Source of the DNA: Tetrahymena thermophila SB210
Taxonomy: Eukaryota > Ciliophora > Oligohymenophorea > Hymenostomatida > Tetrahymenidae
DNA: 64,000 nucleotides
NCBI RefSeq assembly: GCF_000189635.1
Contig: NW_002476082.1
Span: 121,742 to 185,741, forward strand
Direction of reading: 5' to 3'
The position numbers and the translations under genes were made by a program. The notes beneath the pieces are model-generated. The model ran no database searches, was not told the DNA's origin, and saw only the letters and a program-made list of their open reading frames with translations. Position 1 is the stretch's first letter; every line of letters starts with the position of its first letter. This document shows positions 1 to 12,374 of the stretch, in pieces.

Positions 1-3000
1 AATCTTGGAGAATAGAGTGTATTAATACCTATTCTAAAGGTTTTATTGTAGGAGCTAAAGATTCTAGCATATATGTTTATAGAGCTACAAACGACGATAA
101 GAATCGTTACGAAGAAGTTAATAGAGTTTTATTTAAGTAATACAGCGACCTAAAAGATTTATACGTGACTGGTTTGAGCATTACACCTCATTCTGAAGAT
201 AAAATAGCTTGCTCTCTCTCCAACAATTAAATATATTCAATTAAATTAAAAAGAGATTCTATATATTCAAGTGATTCTGATGAATAAATTGAATAAGTTT
301 CTCTTGCTTTCCATAGTGGACCTATAAATGGAATGGATATTTGTATCAGAAAGCCCTTAATAGCTACTTGTGGTAAAGACAAGACTATTAAAGTTTGGAA
401 TTATGAAGAGAAAACTCTTGAACTTTCTTGGCTTTTTAATGAAGAAGCATATTGTATTGCACTTCATCCTTCAGGTTTACATGTAATATTTCTTTATTTA
501 TATTTTAGCTTAGTAAATGATAATTATAGTGGCTTTTGTTACATTAAACTATACTTTTTTATAAATATTACTCATTAGCTTTTTAATTAGAAAAAATTTA
601 ATACTTGCAATTATTTCAATAATTTTTGAATTAATTTATTAGATGATTGTATGCCTTAATGACAAGTTAAGATGGATGAATATTTGTTTGCATTAGTCTT
701 CAAATTCTAATAAAAGCAAACACTACAAAGAAATTACTTAATTCAAATAATGCAAAGAAGTCAGATTTAGCAATGGAGGTCATTACTTTGCTGCAATTGA
801 TGGTACTCAAAGCTCATAGTTAATCAAAGTTTTCAGGTTTTATACAGGAGAACAGCCAGTAATTACTACTTTCAAAACATTTAAAAAACCCATTTTTAAT
901 TTAATCTTCTAAATAATTAGCCCTCTTTAGTGTTCAAAGGACATACTGGTAGAGTAAAAAGTTTAGCTTGGTCAAAGGATGATTCACTACTAGCTTCTTG
1001 CGGTGTTGATGGTATGGTGTATATTTGGCGTATTGATAATGATTCAGGAGATTTACGTCTTTATGAGAACTCTCATAAGAGCATCTAATTGAGTTGTGTT
1101 GCTCTTAATATGGATACTTAAATGATTTATTCATGTGGTAGTGACAGATTTTTACATTAAGGATTCATATTTGACTCAAGTTAATAGGCTAGAAAAATCA
1201 ATTAAGAAGTTTAATTAAACTAAATAGCTTTCACATCTACTAATAAAATAATGTTTGCTGGTATTGCAGATGAGTAAAGAAGTTCTGGTGCTGTTAGATG
1301 CATTTTATTCACAACTCCCACAAATAATAAATTTTACGATTACCCTGCTCATGATGAATAGGGTATTGAAAAGTTAAGAATCACTTATGATGATAAATAT
1401 TTAATAACTGCTGGTAGAGATGGATGCATTATGCTTTTCGAAATTAAAGTAAATATTATTTTCAATTTAAAAATAAGCTAATTAATATTTAAATAAATAA
1501 AGGATAAAGATGCCAGAGGTATGAGACTGAAAGAAGGTTACCCAAAGAATGCAGAAGAAATATTAGTCACTCGCTAAGATTTAGATGACCTCAAAAATAC
1601 TATTGATAATTACTAGTCTTTGATTGGAGAATTTAATAATCAAACCTTGAATAACTAAACAAACTAAAAGGATGAACAAATTAAATAATTACAAGAAAGA
1701 CTTTAAAAATCTTTGGAACACAATAAAACAGCTTATGAATAACTTCAAGAAAAGAAGAGAGATATTGAAAAGAAGTATGATGAAGAACTTAAAATAATGA
1801 AAGTAAATAAATTACTTACTTATACTTAAATATTAAAAATGTTGATTTAAAAGCAAATAAATATAAATTATAAATGATAAAATTAATTTTTATTTTTAAT
1901 GATATTAGGAAAAATTTGAGGCTGAAATTCAAGAATTGGATACAAGCTATTAGAGAAAAGTAATGGATGAAGTTGAAAAGCATGAGAGTGTGAAGAAAGT
2001 TCACGAAATTCAAAGAAATAAGAATAATAGAGAAAGATAATAAAAAGCCATGCAGTGCTAAATGCAAGCTCAGAGCTTAGATTAAGAGTACTAATAAAAA
2101 CTTCATGAAGAGAGAAGTTAAAGAGAAAGAGTTTAAAATGATATAGATAAAATGCAAAAGGATAATGATGAAATTTACCGCTAAATTGAGCAAGAAACAA
2201 AAGAAGAAATTGAAAACTTGAATAACAAAAATTTAGAACATGAAGCTGAAGTCAAAGAAAGACATAAAAAAGCTAAAAGTGATGCAGCCATCACCACTAA
2301 AAAAATAGACTAAAAGAAAAAGGATTCAGAATAATACGAAGAGTAATTCAGATTACATTAGAAGTAGCTCAAAAAATTAAGAGAAGAAAATGAAACTTTG
2401 CTCAAAGAAATCCAACAATAAAAAGAAATTATTTAAGAAAGAGATAAAACAATCGGCAAATAAGAAAAGCAAATATATAAACAGAAGAAGAAATCATAAA
2501 ACTTGGAAAAGTTTAAGTTCGTACTTGATCATAAAATCAAAGAATTAAAACGTGATATAGGTCCTCGTGAAGACGAAATAGCTCGTATGAAGGAAGAAAC
2601 AAATTAGATGGATCAACTGTTAAAGAAATACAATTCCTATAATAACCATTTAGGTAATGCTGTAGATGAGCTATACACAGCTTAAGAGCTAATGAACTCA
2701 GAAATTAAGAATCAAAGAACAGTTATTTCATCAACTAATAACAAAATCAAGCGCTTCAAAGATGATTTATACAAAGCAGTACAACACATTTAGGATTATG
2801 AAAAATTGTAATAACACGTTAATGAATTAAAGAGATTGTATGCTAACAAGAATATTGAACGTAATAAAAACGATGAATAAATTTTATAGGAATACGAAAA
2901 TCAAAAAGCTCACTTACAATACAAAGTTTAACGTCTTAAAAAGTATCTTAAGCAAGATAATCAAATTCATAAGGACTACAATTTAGGTCTTATGTCTAAT

Positions 3001-3324
3001 AATGTCAATCTCATCAAAGAAATTAATATATTACGTAAGTAAATTAAAGATATCCAAAAAGGAGAGGGAGGATAAACAGGAAAACCTGCAGAACATGCTA
3101 GATCTCTAACTACATCTTTTAAGCGTGCTAGAACAGCTGGTGTACGTTCAAACAGCAAAAACGGAAATAGACCTGACGAAATAGATGAAGCTCTAAATGA
3201 TCCAGCTATTTAATAAAAATAGCAAATCCTTGTTATGCAATCTGATGATATAACATAATTAAGAGTTTAATTAGAAGAGTTGCATGAAGAAAATAGAGCT
3301 CTTACAGTTTCAAATAATTTTTGA
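1..3324 (+). CDS. CFAP57: CFAP57/WDR65-like ciliary WD40 and coiled-coil protein (5' end outside window)
   Basis: Partial gene entering from the left. Exons 1-482, 643-858, 921-1448, 1503-1802 and 1909-3324; codons begin at base 3 and TGA is at 3322-3324, giving about 979 visible residues. All four introns are GT...AG and phase 0. The first half carries WD40 repeats (blades such as [71 protein letters not shown]). After about residue 430 it becomes a long charged coiled coil rich in Lys, Glu and Gln. This WD40-then-coiled-coil layout and the blade sequences match CFAP57, an axonemal protein known in other organisms to tether and regulate inner-arm dyneins. The N-terminal WD40 blades lie outside the window. 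Dozens of in-frame TAA/TAG codons need the ciliate code. Family assignment is strong; which Tetrahymena CFAP57 paralogue it is cannot be told. Confidence 0.93.
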
Positions 3325-4626
3325 GCGAAAAAATAAATAAAATCATAAATAAAATATCCCAAAATGTTTTGACTAAAATATTTACAATAAAAATAGTAAC
3401 TTACTTAATACATCGATTAATTCATTCATTAATTAGTTGATTCATAAATGCAAACATAATTTCTTGAAAATTTAATTTAATAAATTGAATATATAACTAA
3501 AATAATTTTTATGTTTACTTTTTAAAATTTTAATTCTATATTATTTTGTGTTCTTCCACACTTTATGCTTTTCGATTGTCTATAAATATATCATTTATTT
3601 AAAATTCAAGGTTTTTCATTCAATTTTAGTTAAAAATTTAAATAGATAAGTAAAGATATTTGCTATAATCTTTGTTGTATTTATACAGTAATTAATTAAA
3701 ACTTTTCATCTTAATTTAAGTTCATATTAATATTATCTATCATAATTCAATAATATTACTAAAAAATCTAAATATTTCTCAAGTGGTATTTTAGACAGAC
3801 TAAGAAAGTACTGATGAATTTAATTATAAAACTTTTTGCTTATTTTAGAGTGAGTTTTTTATCTTTTGTTTATGAAAAAAACTTTTAAAAGTGTTTAAAA
3901 ATAAAAGTATTATTATAAATAATATAAAATTTAAAATTAATGAATATGTTTTTAAATTAACCTGAATTTAAATTTTTTAAAATGAAATTTCGAATATAAA
4001 AAATTATTATTGGGAGAAATTAGTGCAACTATTATTAAAAATAGCTATTAGAGCAGGTTTTTTGTTAAAATTCAATATATGCTAGTTTACATATAACTAA
4101 AAAGATAATTAACAAGTATTTTAGTTAAATTTATAGAGATATTTTACAATATTAATTAAATAAATCAAAAAATTACTAAAAGCATAATTGAATTTTTTGC
4201 TTTTAAATGACGAAAGGCTTAACGAAATTAAGTTTTAGAGAATTTGTTAAATAAAATTTTACTGTTTTTTTTCACTCATAGTAAAAGTTATCAATGAATG
4301 TAAGTTATTCAAATAAATTAAGTTGTAAGGTATTGCTTTTAAAGTAAAAAGTGAATAGAAAATTTTATACAGTACTCTTATTTGACTGATCATATATTAT
4401 GTTCTATTTAAAGAAATCAATAAAATAAGCAGGAAATGTCAAAAAAAAATATAAAATTTATATAGAAAAAATCGAGTAAATTTTAAAAAAGTAGAAACTA
4501 CTTGAAATAGTCATTGATAATAGAATCTAAAACACTAATTTTATTAAACGAATTTGTTTTAAGTAATATAAAAATTGGTGAAAAAAGGTGCTAATTAAAA
4601 AAAATAAGAAACAAAATAAGTTAAAA
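3325..4626. other. Intergenic region between CFAP57 and carboxypeptidase genes
   Basis: Very AT-rich, with many TGA codons in all frames. It should hold the 3' UTR of the upstream gene and the promoter of the carboxypeptidase gene. No RNA gene or repeat recognised. Confidence 0.7.
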
Positions 4627-7600
4627 ATGGACAAGCAAAAGAGCGTAAATACTTCATCTTCATCAGCTCATAAAGTAGCAAAAAGTAATCATTTACATTG
4701 TGAATTATTTATTAAATTCAACATTCAAGTTGATTTTTAAAGAAAGGATTGTTGAGCTGCATTTTATTTTATTTTTTTAGGTATTTCGTAAGTTAGAAAA
4801 TTTACTTTGTATTAGTAAATTTGTAGTTCTTTTCAAATTCTTAACAATCAGTGTATTTTTTACATTAATTTTTACTGCTTAATATTAAGATTTAAAGAAG
4901 CTGGCTGACAGAGATGATGACTGGTATTCTTCAAGTTAGAGTGATGACAGTTTTTCCTAGGAAGATACTGAAACAGTTCCAATAGATATTACTAAATACC
5001 TTCCTCCAGCTAACCCTTTGATTCCTAAAATATTTCAAGAAGACTATGAAGTACGAACTGCAATCAATATTCAATTTAAGTAAATGATTAAAATTTATAA
5101 CAAATTAATGGCAACTAAAATAAAAAATATAGCACTTAAATTATTAGCTATGCATTCAAATTTTATTTATTCTTTATCATAACAAATAGTTCACTCCCAA
5201 ACTTTAACAAAAATAAAAACTTTCAATTTATTGAACCCAGTGAGCGTCCTCTTTAATTACAAGAATATATTGCTCAGCAATAAGTTTTAAAATCTACTAA
5301 ATCATCTAGTCCTTCTGAAAACACTAAAAATATTGCAGAAAGCTCCATTACGAAGCACTTGCCAAACAAATAAGGAGCTCTTTCTACATTAAAATAAGAA
5401 AATGAAGCAAGATTATCTTCTACTTTATAAAATAATATTTCCGATTAAATTAAAACAAATAGCACTGAAGGTAATTAACAAGAAAATATTAATACTACTA
5501 TCTCAACTAACAAAAACTAAATTATAAATACAAATACTGAAACTAGTGAATTTAATATTCCTACGAATTAATTCCAACAAGAAAGGTCTACAAATAACGT
5601 TATTTCTTAAAAAGATTCTCAGAAAAATATAAAAATAAATGACTAAATAAAACAGATTATTCCAAGTTAATAATAGGTTAATACTTAGAGCTAAGTAGTG
5701 TAGCAATAGAATTAGCAAGTCGTTAACAATTAATAAGTTTAATAAATTTCTGCTTAGAATACAACTATTTAAAATTAAAATAATACATTAGTAGTCAAGC
5801 TTAAAACACTTTTTGAATATCATAAATAAAATAGAGATAATTTAATATATTAAAAGTACAGTGACTATAACTTAAATGACCCAACACGTATTGGAGATGT
5901 CATTTACTTTGCTACCTATATAGCAAATTTAAAGAATTTGATAAAATCAAGGAAGAATAAAGATGAAGACTCAGACTTTAATTAAAATAAGGCATCGTTT
6001 AATCGAAAAGTTTCTATAAAAGAAATAAAAAATTATCATCATAACTTTCATACCTCAAATCCATCAGCGAACTCTTAAACAGCTATAAATGCAAATTCTT
6101 CTGAACAATAAAAAATTTAGTTTTCTTCAAGTTTTGAAAGTGGAAATCTTTTTTGTGCATATAAGGTCAATGAAACAGAATTTGACTTAATTCTTTAAAA
6201 TGATATTAATACAAAAGGAAATACATAATGGTTCTTTTTTAGTGTCACAAACGCGAAGGCTGGATAAGTTCTTAAGTTCAATATTCTAAATTTAGTAATA
6301 AATTTTATATTCTTAGCCATTTATAAATTAATTTTATACATTTTCTTAGAATAAACCAGGTAGTCTTTTTAATGAGGGACTCTGCCCTGTTATTTTTAGT
6401 GTTAAGCAAAACGAATTATCAGGTTAAGAATGGGTTAGAGGTGGTTTTAATATAAATTATTATAGAGGAGACATTTAAAGAGATGGTAATAAAGGAAAAC
6501 CCCATTATACTTTAACTTTTAGCTATTATATCCATCATTCTCAAGATACTATTTATTTTGCACACTCTTTTCCTTACACCTTTACAGATTTAAAAGAATA
6601 TATTAATGACTTTATGAAAGATGAAACTAAAAATAAGTAAAAAAATTTATTTATTTCTTTACTTGCTTAATTTTTATTTTATGAAATTAACTATTTTTGT
6701 TTACATTTTTAAAAAATAAAATTTACAATTTCTTTCATTTTTTAATAAAAAAGGAAAGTTTCAGTAAAAAAATTATGTAAAACACTAGCTGGAAATAATT
6801 GTGAAATGCTTACTATTACTTCAAGTTCTATGGTTGTAATACATTTAGCAATTTTGCATTTAATTAATTCATAATAGCTATTTTTTTTAAAAAAAATATA
6901 TGTTTTAAATAAATTTTAAAATAAAATTTATTTGTTTTTAAATTCATTATATTTAACAGAAAAGGTTTTAAAGAAAGGGAATTGTTATTTTTGCGAGATA
7001 GCATCCAGGGGAGACAGGTGGATCTTATATGGTACAAGGGTGTATAGAATTTCTATTAGGAGACTCTCCGTAAGCAGAATACCTTAGAGATAATTGTGTA
7101 TTTAAGATTGTACCTATGCTTAATCCTGATGGAGTTATTCACGGTAATTACAGGTGCTCTTTGGCGGGCTGTGATCTAAATAGAAGATGGAAAAAACCTC
7201 GTAAAGTAAGATGATTTAAATATAAGCATAAAAATATTTTTTTTTTAATGTAATATTTAGAAATTGCATCCTACTGTTTTTCACATGAAGGAAATGATAA
7301 AAACATTTGGAAGAGAACGTGAAATAAAATTAATAATAGATTTGCATGGCCACAGCAGAAAGTAATTTTTATTTTAAAAAATAAAAAATGTATGAATAAT
7401 TTATTAAAAATTATAAAAAGGATGAATACCTTCTTTTATGGATGTTCTTACAAAGAAGACCCTGTTCTTACAAGAATTTACCCTTATATGATGTCTAAAA
7501 TGACTGATTATATTAATTTTGAAGAGTGTAGATTCAATGTATAAAAATCAAAAGAAAAGACTGCAAGAATAACTCTTTGGAAGGAGTAAAGAGTCATGAA

Positions 7601-10020
7601 CGTCTTTACAGTAGAGGCTTCTTTTTATGGAAAATAAAAAAATTAAACTAAAACTCATTACAGCATTTAAGACTATTTAGATATAGGGAAAAGTTTAGTT
7701 GTTAATTTATATAATTATTTATGGGAAGATGAAAGTGAAGATAATAAAAATAGCAAAAAAATCAATAATTAACTTAACAAGAATAGCATTCTAAAAGAAA
7801 TAAAAGATAATGAATAAAAGATTATTAATATGGAGTCAAAGAGTGATTCTGATGGATCTGACTCAGATCCTTCAGAGGATGAGTTATCAGATGAATAAAT
7901 GATTAAGTTGCTTCCAAAATCAGTTCTTACTAAAAAATAAAAAAAATTACTAGAATAAGAGGAGGAAAAAGCTAAAGAAAAAAGAGAAAAAGAGCTTGCA
8001 GCTAAAAGACTTTAAAAAAAGAATGAATTATTATAAGGCAATTAATCTGATTCACAAACTGACAGGAAGAAATTTTTAATAAGCAAAGTTATGCCTAGGG
8101 TATAAAAAGTAGTTGAAAAAAAACCTGAAAATATAAAACCTGAAGGATAAGTTGAAATGGTGGATGCAGCTGTTTAAACAGATGCCTCTTTCATTATGGA
8201 GATGAAGGCTTATTTAATGAAAAAATAATCTCTTCAAAATGGCTTGTAAAATGGATAGTCAATAGTAATTTTTAACTTTCAATTTTTCTTTTTTGCTATT
8301 GCTTTAAATATTTTAAATTAAGATATCATCTTAACATTTAGTTTTTGCATAAAAAATTTTATCAAAAAATATTTAAATTTTAAATAATATTATGTTAAAT
8401 TATCGATAGAGTTGTTAAAGATTCATTTTAAATCAATCTTTTATCCTAAAAATTAAGTTATTAAATATTTTTAAATATCAAAAATATAGAACAGTCTTCT
8501 TAAGAGTTAAAGCATGGGTGGATTTATGATTAATAAGTTGCAGCAAAAAGTTTAAGATTAAACAGTAAATTCAATAAAATATTGAGAAAAGTAAATGAAC
8601 TAAATTAAATAATTTAATACAGAATAGGTAATTGGTTCCTAATTTGATGAGCAATCCCTTGGCTAGAAAAGAAAATCAATTTTTTGTATAATAATAAAAT
8701 TAATATCAAAGAAACTCCTTATAATAAAATATATCACCTTAAAGCCAAATGAGTGCTTTATTCTTTGATAAAGTAATAAAATATTTATTCTAATGAAATA
8801 ATTAAAAATTTTTTTTATTTTTAGACTAATGGTAGCTAAACTTTGAGGCACTAGAATGAGAGCAAATTTTCTCAAGGAAATTACAAAGTCAAAGTATAAA
8901 TCTTTTTCTTTAAACTTATTAAAGCTATTAATTACTATTACAAACAATATCAATAAAAGTTAATGGAAAAAAAAATTCTTTAAAAAATTTTTATAAAGTA
9001 AATTTCAATAAAAGATTTTTGCAAAATTGAATTTATGGCTAAAAAAATGAAATAAAATAAATGAAATTTCAAAGTTTTTGTAAAAGATTTCACTCAGAAA
9101 ATATAATTGTTAAGCAATAGACAAAAATACATTTGATTTATATTTATAAATTCTGATAAAATAGATCGTCAATTTTTTATTATTTAAGATAAATAGATAT
9201 TTAATTATAAGGGAATTTTTAAAGTAAATAAAGAATCTTTTAATTTTAAACTTAATTAGGAAATTAATTCTTCAAAATAAGAAGACTCACTCAAAGAGAA
9301 ATAGAACACTTAGGGCTAGCTAATAAAAAGCGAGTATCATTTTAAATAAATAAATATAACTATTTATTAAAAATTTTTGTTTTATTTAAAGCAATCCTGA
9401 ATTAAATTAGCTTAACAACGGTTAACAAAATGGAGTTAGTGCCACCCAATCTTATCAAAGTAATTAGTTTTTTCTAAATTATATTAAAATATTCTTATCA
9501 AATTTAACGAACTTTAATATAAATTATAGATAATAGTTAATTGAATGGCTAAAAAGAATAATAATTTTAAGCACCTCAGAAATAGAAAACTCCTTAACTG
9601 GTCAGCAAGAGTCAAATGGTTGAAGGAGGTGGAATTGCACCTAACAATAACAACACTAGGTATAGTCAAGTTAAAAGTTTGTTAACTACTAACATAAGCA
9701 GCGTATTAACGAATATAATTCCATAAACAACAACAAACGCTTTTAATAATAATAACAATAATAGCTCAAATTTACCATAATTATCTAATCCTAGCTTGCA
9801 AAATATCAAAATGAGCTAGCAAATAACTCTTGCCGCAAGTAATAATTAGTAAATTACCAATGTAAATATGATGGTTTCCCCAAAAACAGATAATTTTTTG
9901 ATTAAAAAATCAAAATCTTCTTCAAACGCCATAATGAGATAAAGTAAAATAATAATTTCAAATTAAGGTAATGATTTACTTGGCAATAAAAAATAGAGGT
10001 TTACAAATTTAAACAACTGA
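4627..10020 (+). CDS. Cytosolic carboxypeptidase (CCP/AGBL family, M14), tubulin deglutamylase type
   Basis: Fourteen exons: 4627-4684, 4890-5079, 5190-6294, 6350-6636, 6754-6835, 6960-7205, 7261-7361, 7421-8264, 8490-8564, 8623-8772, 8825-8893, 9260-9333, 9392-9459, 9530-10020. Their lengths sum to 1280 codons (1279 aa). Residues 1 to about 390 are a low-complexity Ser/Gln/Asn head. Next comes the CCP-specific N-domain ([33 protein letters not shown]). The M14 peptidase domain shows [11 protein letters not shown] with zinc ligands His589 and Glu592, [20 protein letters not shown], the third zinc ligand in LHGHS (His685), and a likely catalytic Glu near 755 in FTVEASFYG. The ligands are intact, so it is probably active. 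CCPs remove glutamates from tubulin tails and cilia are their main site. A disordered Gln/Asn/Ser tail of about 400 residues follows. ATG 4627 is in an A-rich ciliate start context. The tail exons are less certain than the domain exons. Confidence 0.9.
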
Positions 10021-10370
10021 GTGAAGTAAATATGTATTAATTTACTCTATCTAAAATTGATTGTTTTCTGTTAAATTATTTTAGTAAATTATAAAAATGT
10101 ATATTTAGAATTATTTATTTTAGCTATTTGTGTGTAAATATGAAAATATTAGCATCCAAGATTATAATTTTCCAAATTTTACTCATATTTAATTTACTTA
10201 TAAACTTACAACTCCATAAATGTATTACTAAGCTCTAGGAATCTCCAAATAATAAAAGATTTATCTTGGATATTGTAATCTTTGGTATAAATAAATGCAG
10301 TGGATTCAAATCATTGAATATTATTAATTATTTCAATTTACTTTTATTTATTTAATCAAATAATTAACTT
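10021..10370. other. Short intergenic spacer between carboxypeptidase and TPR genes
   Basis: About 350 AT-rich bases between two genes on the same strand, so it must hold both the 3' end of one and the promoter of the next. No distinct motif seen. Confidence 0.6.
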
Positions 10371-11927
10371 ATGAGCTTAGAAAACTAAAATGGAGATTAA
10401 AAATTCTTAGAGTAAAATATTTAAACAGAGAAGAAAATATTGTAGATTATTGATGAGCTTGAAGATGTTTACATCCATTAAAGTCTTTGGCTTTAAGGAA
10501 AAGAGTTTTTATATTCAATTTAAGATAAGGATATTAGGTAAGATAGTAGAATCTTGAACATAGAAGCAAGATTATTGATATAAGAAGATCCAGTTGAATC
10601 CGAAAGATTAATGCAATCCATTTTTTTAAAAGACCCTTTATATTTTAAAAATACTTTTGAGTATTTGACCTTTCTAGTTGATTCTTCTCAAGCAAAATCA
10701 AACTTAGTACTGAAAAAGTTACAAAACTTACTATTCAATTTTTAGGATGAAAGATTAAACGATGCCTACTACTTAGCTTGTAAAAGTTTAACCTTAAAAT
10801 CTAAGAAAAATATGAATATTTCAAGACAAATATTGAAAGAAGCTATTTAAAAGGCTAAAAAACCTTACTAAAAAGCAGATATGTATGCTTAACTAGGTAA
10901 TACTTTCTTAGACTTAGAAGACTTTGAAAATGCTATCTTATGCTATACATAAGGATTACAAATTTAGCCTTAAAATGACGAGTGTTTGAATAATATAAGC
11001 TATTGCTATTTGGAAATGAATGAATTATAAAAGGCAATACAATTTGGAGAATTAGCGCTATAAAACTATCCTAACAACTCTACTGTACTTGGAAATTTAG
11101 CTTATGTTTATGAGGAATTAAACTAGTTAGATAAAGCAGAAAATGCTTATTTGACTTTATTGTAAAATAAATCTATAAATTCAGTTTAGTATTCTAATTA
11201 TTCACAGTTCTTGTTTTACTTTAGATTTAAAGACCCTCAAAATAGAATATAAATTTTAGAAAATTTGACAAAAGGTTTTCTATTAGATCCAAATAGATAG
11301 AATCCCATATTTTCAACATTTTATGAACTACTTAAAAAAACTGATTAATTTGCAAAAGTTATTTATTCATACTAACCTATCATGTATTACATTAATTTCA
11401 TTGAAACAGTAAGACTTATAGCTCCCCACTTACTATTAAGAATGATAGTTAAAATATTCTTGAACTTATAGTTTATTTGTTCGTCAGAAGCAGATGAAGA
11501 ATATCAAGATTTTTCAGATCAAAGTTAAGATTCATAGGAAGAACTTGAAAATTAAAATGAAAATTAATCAGCATAAATTTAAAATCCAATTATAGGAAGC
11601 GAAAGATAATAAGAAGAAATAAAGTCAGAATAACAATCATAATGCTTGACTTCGATTTGCCTATAAAATATAACTTAAAACTAAAATGAAGAAAAAGATG
11701 ATGAATTAGAAACCATCCAATCTCTTCAACCATATTCAGATTCTACTTTTAAATAGGAAATATCTACTCTTCAAAAAGTTCAAATATATAAATTGATGCA
11801 TGATCTTATAAAAGTTAAAATCAAAGAAAATCAAATTGTGAATAGTTTGATAGTATATAACAAATTTATTTCTCAGAATTTACATTTTAAAAATAATATT
11901 CAATTCTGGGATTTATATTTCGATTGA
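10371..11927 (+). CDS. TPR-repeat protein, single exon
   Basis: Open without intron from ATG 10371 to TGA 11925-11927, 518 aa, using many TAA/TAG glutamines. Residues about 165-270 contain TPR-like helical pairs: AQLGNTFLDLEDFENAILCY, then LNNISYCYLEMNELQKAI, then LGNLAYVYEELNQLDKAENA, each with the spaced small and aromatic residues typical of TPRs. The N-terminal 160 residues look helical and may be divergent repeats. Residues about 380-450 are acidic and rich in Glu, Gln, Ser and Asp. TPRs bind partner proteins; no catalytic motif, signal peptide or membrane segment is visible, so the partner is unknown. It could be a ciliary assembly or transport factor given its neighbours, but nothing in the sequence proves that. 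Confidence 0.85.
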
Positions 11928-12374
11928 TTGTTTGTATTAAATTTATTTATTTATTATTTGTTTTTTATATTCTTTGTATTTTATATTATTGAATTTGAAT
12001 ATAAAAATTTTACTTTTTTCTATTTTTAGGTTTAGAAAATGAAATTTTTGATTTTCAAAGCTAAGTTTTTTGAATTTATATTTTTGTAATATTTGATATA
12101 CTTTATTGAATGTATTTTAAACTATTTATGCACCAATTTAAATAGTTAGTATAAGTATTTAATCTAACTCATCAAAATAAATAAATAAATTATTATATTT
12201 TTTATTTGTAAAAATTTATTTGATAGAAATTTTTTTTGGAAAAATTTTAGTTTTGTGGATAAAATATATTATTTGATAAAGTTTGAATATAATTTAAAAA
12301 TATAAAAAACAACGATTCAATGATTGATTGATTGATATGTTTAGTAAATTATTTTAATAACTTAATTTTATTTT
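11928..12374. other. Convergent 3' intergenic region
   Basis: AT-rich stretch between the 3' ends of the TPR gene (+) and the UDP-sugar pyrophosphorylase gene (-). It has a short ATTG/GATT simple repeat near 12320-12335 and nothing else distinct. Confidence 0.6.
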
